A DNA stretch of 64,000 nucleotides from Fusibacter_A sp965140735 (GTDB taxonomy: Bacteria; Bacillota; Clostridia; Peptostreptococcales; Acidaminobacteraceae): NCBI GenBank assembly GCA_965140735.1, contig OZ223306.1:4154001-4218000 (forward strand), given 5' to 3'. Of this stretch, positions 60,589 through 64,000 are shown in pieces (the first letter of the stretch is position 1; each line of letters begins with the position of its first letter). The notes below the pieces were generated by a model. The model was not told the DNA's origin. It was given only the letters and a program-made list of their open reading frames with translations, and ran no database searches. The position numbers and the translations under genes are program-made.

Positions 60589-62430
60589 ATGAAAATGACT
60601 AAAAGTATAATTGCATTTATGCTTACTGTCCTGTTATTGGTTGGTTGTGCAGCACCAGCAACACAGACACCAGCGGCTCAGGAAACGTCTGGTGATACGG
60701 TTGCATTAACAAATGAGGCATCTGAACCAACAGGAGACAAGGCTTCTGAAGACGCTTATACCTCGCTTGATGATTTCGTTTTGTTTGACGCGGATGGCGT
60801 ACTTTCAACGACAGGTCGTGATGCAAAAGGGACCACGGGTGTTGTTTCATCTGGTAAGTATGAAGCTTCTAAAATCGGTAAAGAAATCATGGAAAAAGGT
60901 GGAAATGCAGTGGATGCCGCTGTGGCTGTTGGCTTCACTTTAGGTCTTGCAGAACCAAACTCATCTGGTCTTGGTGGTGGTGGTTTTATGACGCTCAGAA
61001 CGGAAGATGGGCAGACACTCTTCATTGACTTCAGAGAAAGAGCACCTATGGCTGCAACACCAGATATGTGGCAAAGTTATACAGATGCAGAGGGTAAATC
61101 GCATGTTATAGGATCTCAAAACTATGAGGGTGGAAAATCTGTTGGTATTCCAGGTAATGTAGCGGGATTATTATATGCCCTTGATAACTATGGCACAATG
61201 TCAAGAGCAGAAATACTAGCACCAATTATTGAACTTGCAAATAAAGGCGTTACGGTTACGCCAACATTATCTAATGACATGAAAAATAGCTATGACAAAA
61301 TGTTACTCTACTCAGAAAGTGGTGATCTCTTCTTAAAAGAGATTGATGGCATAAAGTATCCTTATGAAATCGGAGAAAACTTTAAGAATCCTGAGTATGC
61401 AAAAGCACTTGAACTCATTGCAGCACAAGGTACAGATGTCTTTTATAAAGGGGAAATAGCTGAAGCTGTAGTGGCATCCGTTAATAAATACGGTGGTGTT
61501 TTTACAATGGAAGATATGGCGAATTACGAAGTTGAAGTTGTAGAACCAGTAAAAGGGACTTACAGAGGCTATGAAATTGTTTCTTCGCCAACACCTTCAT
61601 CTGGTGGTACAATTGTGCTTGAAATCTTAAATATTCTTGAGAACTTTGATCTTCCATCTATGGCAGATAACTCTGCTGAAGAATTACACCTTTTCTCAGA
61701 AGCGTTTAAACTTGCGTATGCTGATCGTGGTGAATATATGGGCGATCCTAAATTTGTCGATGTACCATTAGAAGGTTTAATGAGCAAAGACTATGCAAAG
61801 AAATTAGCAGATAAAATTGATTTAAATGTCTCTACTGAAAATGTATTGCCAGATGATCCGTGGATGTATGAACATGAAGATACAACTCATTATTCAGTAG
61901 CAGATAATAAAGGGAACATTGTTGCAGTTACTCAAACAGTTAACTACCTATTTGGTTCTAAAGTTGCAATTCCAGGGTATGGTTTTGTCATGAATGATGA
62001 AATGGCAGACTTTGTCACTCAACCAGATCATCCGAATTCAATTGCTGGTGGCAAAACACCTCTATCTTCTATGACACCTACAATTGTTCTCAAAGATGGA
62101 AAGCCTTTTGCAGTCCTAGGAACACCAGGTGGTACGACAATTATTTCAACAGTTGCACAAATAATTTCAAATCTTGTCGATCATGATATGGGGATGCAAG
62201 AGGCGATAGATGCGCCTAGAATTAAAGGCTATAACAAAAATACGATTACACTTGAAACAAGAATATCAGCAGATGTTATCAGTGAACTCGAAGCCATGGG
62301 ACATATTATTAAACCAAGTGAAGACTGGAACAGATCGTTTGGCTCTGTAAATGCCGTTAAATATTTAGAAGACGGTACATTAGATGGTGGTGCTGATCCT
62401 CGTCGTGATGGTAAAGCATTAGGTTATTAA
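60589..62430 (+). CDS. ggt: Gamma-glutamyltransferase (lipoprotein)
   Basis: This exported enzyme has 613 residues. It hydrolyses or transfers gamma-glutamyl groups and, in pgs loci, releases or degrades the polymer or anchors it. The lipoprotein signal ends in LLVGC (Cys near residue 21). The proenzyme is predicted to cut itself before Thr432 in EDTTHYSV, giving two subunits. Other motifs are PNSSGLGGGGF, PLSSMTPTIV and GTPGGTTIIST. It closely follows the AstE-like gene, and a terminator ends the unit. AAAGGGGG precedes the ATG. Confidence 0.95.
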   Translation: MKMTKSIIAFMLTVLLLVGCAAPATQTPAAQETSGDTVALTNEASEPTGDKASEDAYTSLDDFVLFDADGVLSTTGRDAKGTTGVVSSGKYEASKIGKEIMEKGGNAVDAAVAVGFTLGLAEPNSSGLGGGGFMTLRTEDGQTLFIDFRERAPMAATPDMWQSYTDAEGKSHVIGSQNYEGGKSVGIPGNVAGLLYALDNYGTMSRAEILAPIIELANKGVTVTPTLSNDMKNSYDKMLLYSESGDLFLKEIDGIKYPYEIGENFKNPEYAKALELIAAQGTDVFYKGEIAEAVVASVNKYGGVFTMEDMANYEVEVVEPVKGTYRGYEIVSSPTPSSGGTIVLEILNILENFDLPSMADNSAEELHLFSEAFKLAYADRGEYMGDPKFVDVPLEGLMSKDYAKKLADKIDLNVSTENVLPDDPWMYEHEDTTHYSVADNKGNIVAVTQTVNYLFGSKVAIPGYGFVMNDEMADFVTQPDHPNSIAGGKTPLSSMTPTIVLKDGKPFAVLGTPGGTTIISTVAQIISNLVDHDMGMQEAIDAPRIKGYNKNTITLETRISADVISELEAMGHIIKPSEDWNRSFGSVNAVKYLEDGTLDGGADPRRDGKALGY

Positions 62431-62463
62431 ACTTCTCAGTGATGCTAGATAAAATTGTTTAGA

Positions 62464-62496
62464 AAAAAAGTGGTGCAGCATTTGCATCACTTTTTT
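62464..62496 (+). terminator. Rho-independent terminator of the pgs/ggt unit
   Basis: AAGTGGTGCA and TGCATCACTT pair around GCATT, followed by TTTTTT. Confidence 0.8.
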
Positions 62497-62639
62497 ATGC
62501 GAGTAAGAGGGCTGATTCTTAAACTTAATCCATTTATTTACCGAACTTTTTTTCCTTTTTTTTTAATAAAGGTTTTGTTTTGGAGATAAAAGTGATATAA
62601 TCTTGCGTGGTAAAATCAAATCAGATATGGAGTTGATGA

Positions 62640-64000
62640 ATGATGCAAAAGGTAACGACAGTGATACTTGCAGCAGGGCATGGTAAACGTATGAAGTCAA
62701 ATTTGCCCAAGGTACTACATAAGGTTTCTGGTATGCCAATGGTTGAACATGTAATAAGGGTGGCGGAATCTGTAAATAGCGAACATATTGTTTGTGTAGT
62801 CGGACATGGTAAAGAACAAGTTAAATCTCAACTCAAGGATGCACCCGTTAAGTTTGTTGAGCAAAATGTACAACTTGGCACAGGTCATGCGGTCATGATG
62901 GCGGATGATTACATTGTAGAAGGTGACATTCTCGTATTATTTGGAGATGTACCATTGCTCTCAGAATCAACACTAAATGATTTTGTTGCAATGCATCAAA
63001 AGGGTGATAACGATGCAACTGTGCTTTCTACAATAGTAGATGATCCCAAAGGTTATGGTAGGATTGTAAGGGGCTCAAGAGGTTTTGAGAGAATTGTTGA
63101 GCATAAAGATGCCACACAAGAAGAACTTAATATAAGAGAGATCAATTCAGGGATTATGATTGTAAAAGCACCAATATTGAAGACGCTACTTAAAGAGCTT
63201 GAAAATGATAATGAGCAAAACGAGTATTATCTGACGGATATTTTTGAGCTGATTTTGAAGCAACAAGGTAAAATTGGCGTCATGGTAGCAGAAGATGATT
63301 ATGAAGTGATGGGTATTAACGATCGCTATAATCTTTCGCTTGTCGATGAGTATATGCAACAGAGAATCAAGAAGAAGTGGATGCTGGAAGGGGTAACGAT
63401 GATTTCTCCAGCAAGCATCTATATTGAAATAGACGTTCAGATTGGGAAGGATACTTTTATCTATCCAAATAGTATTTTGCAAGGCGATACGATCATCGGA
63501 GAATCATGTGTTATTGGGCCAAGTGCAGATATTAAGAATTCAACGATTAGTAATGGTGTGAGTGTTAAACATTCAACCATTGTAGATTCGAAAGTAGATG
63601 ATGAATCTGCTATTGGACCTTATGCTTATTTAAGACCTAAATCGGATATAGGAAAACATGTGAAAATTGGCGATTTTGTTGAGGTGAAAAACAGCAAAGT
63701 AGGCGATCATTCGAAAGTTTCTCATTTGACATATATCGGTGATGGTGAAGTAGGAACGAATGTCAATGTAGGTTGTGGTGTTGTATTTGTTAACTACGAT
63801 GGTGAAAAGAAACATTTAACTCAAATTGAAGACAATGCATTTATTGGGTGTAATACGAACTTAGTGGCACCAGTAAAAGTTGGAAAAGGAGCTTACGTGG
63901 CTGCGGGTTCAACCATAACGGACGATGTTCCAGAAGGTGCACTGGCGATTGCACGTGGGAGACAAGTAATCAAGACCAGTTGGTCTAGTAAATATCAAAA
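62640..64000 (+). CDS. glmU: Bifunctional GlmU, 3' end outside window
   Basis: This enzyme acetylates glucosamine-1-phosphate and transfers uridylyl to give UDP-GlcNAc. The frame runs from the ATG at 62640 (GGAG 7 bases upstream) to the right edge, about 453 codons, so only a few residues are missing. The N-terminal domain has VILAAGHGKRMKS, VQLGTGHAV and LFGDVPLL. The C-terminal left-handed beta-helix acetyltransferase domain is visible in repeats such as IGPSADIKNS, with KNSKVGDHSKVSHLTYIGDG. It usually follows spoVG directly, but here the pgs locus intervenes. Confidence 0.97.
   Translation, partial: MMQKVTTVILAAGHGKRMKSNLPKVLHKVSGMPMVEHVIRVAESVNSEHIVCVVGHGKEQVKSQLKDAPVKFVEQNVQLGTGHAVMMADDYIVEGDILVLFGDVPLLSESTLNDFVAMHQKGDNDATVLSTIVDDPKGYGRIVRGSRGFERIVEHKDATQEELNIREINSGIMIVKAPILKTLLKELENDNEQNEYYLTDIFELILKQQGKIGVMVAEDDYEVMGINDRYNLSLVDEYMQQRIKKKWMLEGVTMISPASIYIEIDVQIGKDTFIYPNSILQGDTIIGESCVIGPSADIKNSTISNGVSVKHSTIVDSKVDDESAIGPYAYLRPKSDIGKHVKIGDFVEVKNSKVGDHSKVSHLTYIGDGEVGTNVNVGCGVVFVNYDGEKKHLTQIEDNAFIGCNTNLVAPVKVGKGAYVAAGSTITDDVPEGALAIARGRQVIKTSWSSKYQ

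Overview
The window looks like the chromosome of a low-GC Gram-positive fermentative anaerobe of the class Clostridia. The evidence is AT-rich DNA, strong AGGAGG ribosome sites, and frequent TTG and GTG starts. The marker genes are veg, spoVG, the Bacillus-type purR, pyruvate:ferredoxin oxidoreductase, a crotonase/3-hydroxybutyryl-CoA dehydrogenase pair, an arginine deiminase pathway and an FprA flavodiiron protein. A Fusibacter- or Acidaminobacter-like host would fit, but that is inference. No rRNA, tRNA, CRISPR array, insertion sequence or phage gene was seen.

Layout. 1-14.8 kb: a truncated M3 peptidase, a GAF-GGDEF cyclase, an NfeD/SPFH membrane pair, an MFS exporter, a DUF2089/SHOCT/DUF4097 operon, an ApbE flavinyltransferase, an iron alcohol dehydrogenase coupled to a PAS-GGDEF-HD-GYP protein, an SRAP/HMCES-type protein, small proteins and veg. 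15-18.7 kb: arcA, arcB and arcC. 18.9-24.2 kb: fprA and the PFOR gene face away from each other across a 536-bp region. That region holds three promoter-like sequences, a Rex-like operator and a 14-bp inverted pair. 24.4-27.7 kb: two paralogous ABC half-transporters in AT-richer DNA. 28-31.5 kb: an aldo/keto reductase, then a cobalamin riboswitch with a terminator ahead of an ABC-2 exporter. 31.7-36.6 kb: three glycosyltransferase-like genes, the last fused to a cyclic-nucleotide-binding-like domain, and a membrane protein. 36.7-49 kb: MBL/beta-CASP nuclease, FAH-family enzyme, L,D-transpeptidase, DUF4015-type hydrolase, pyrE, trmB, cls, lspA, crt, hbd and an LCP protein.

49-64 kb: murC, purR, spoVG and glmU form a block that is conserved in Firmicutes. 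Here spoVG and glmU are separated by about 10.7 kb. This insert starts with three 76-77-bp tandem hairpin repeats and carries a poly-gamma-glutamate locus: pgsB, pgsC, pgsW, a histidine kinase, a response regulator, a DUF6305 lipoprotein, a carboxylate transporter, a 48-residue membrane protein, an AstE/aspartoacylase-like hydrolase and a secreted gamma-glutamyltransferase. Taken together, the locus could make, sense, trim and recycle gamma-linked glutamate polymer.

The most notable items are the transferase with a C-terminal CRP-like domain that lacks the phosphate-binding arginine, the cobalamin riboswitch ahead of an ABC-2 exporter, the regulatory region upstream of PFOR, and the pgs locus with its own two-component system and flanking repeats.
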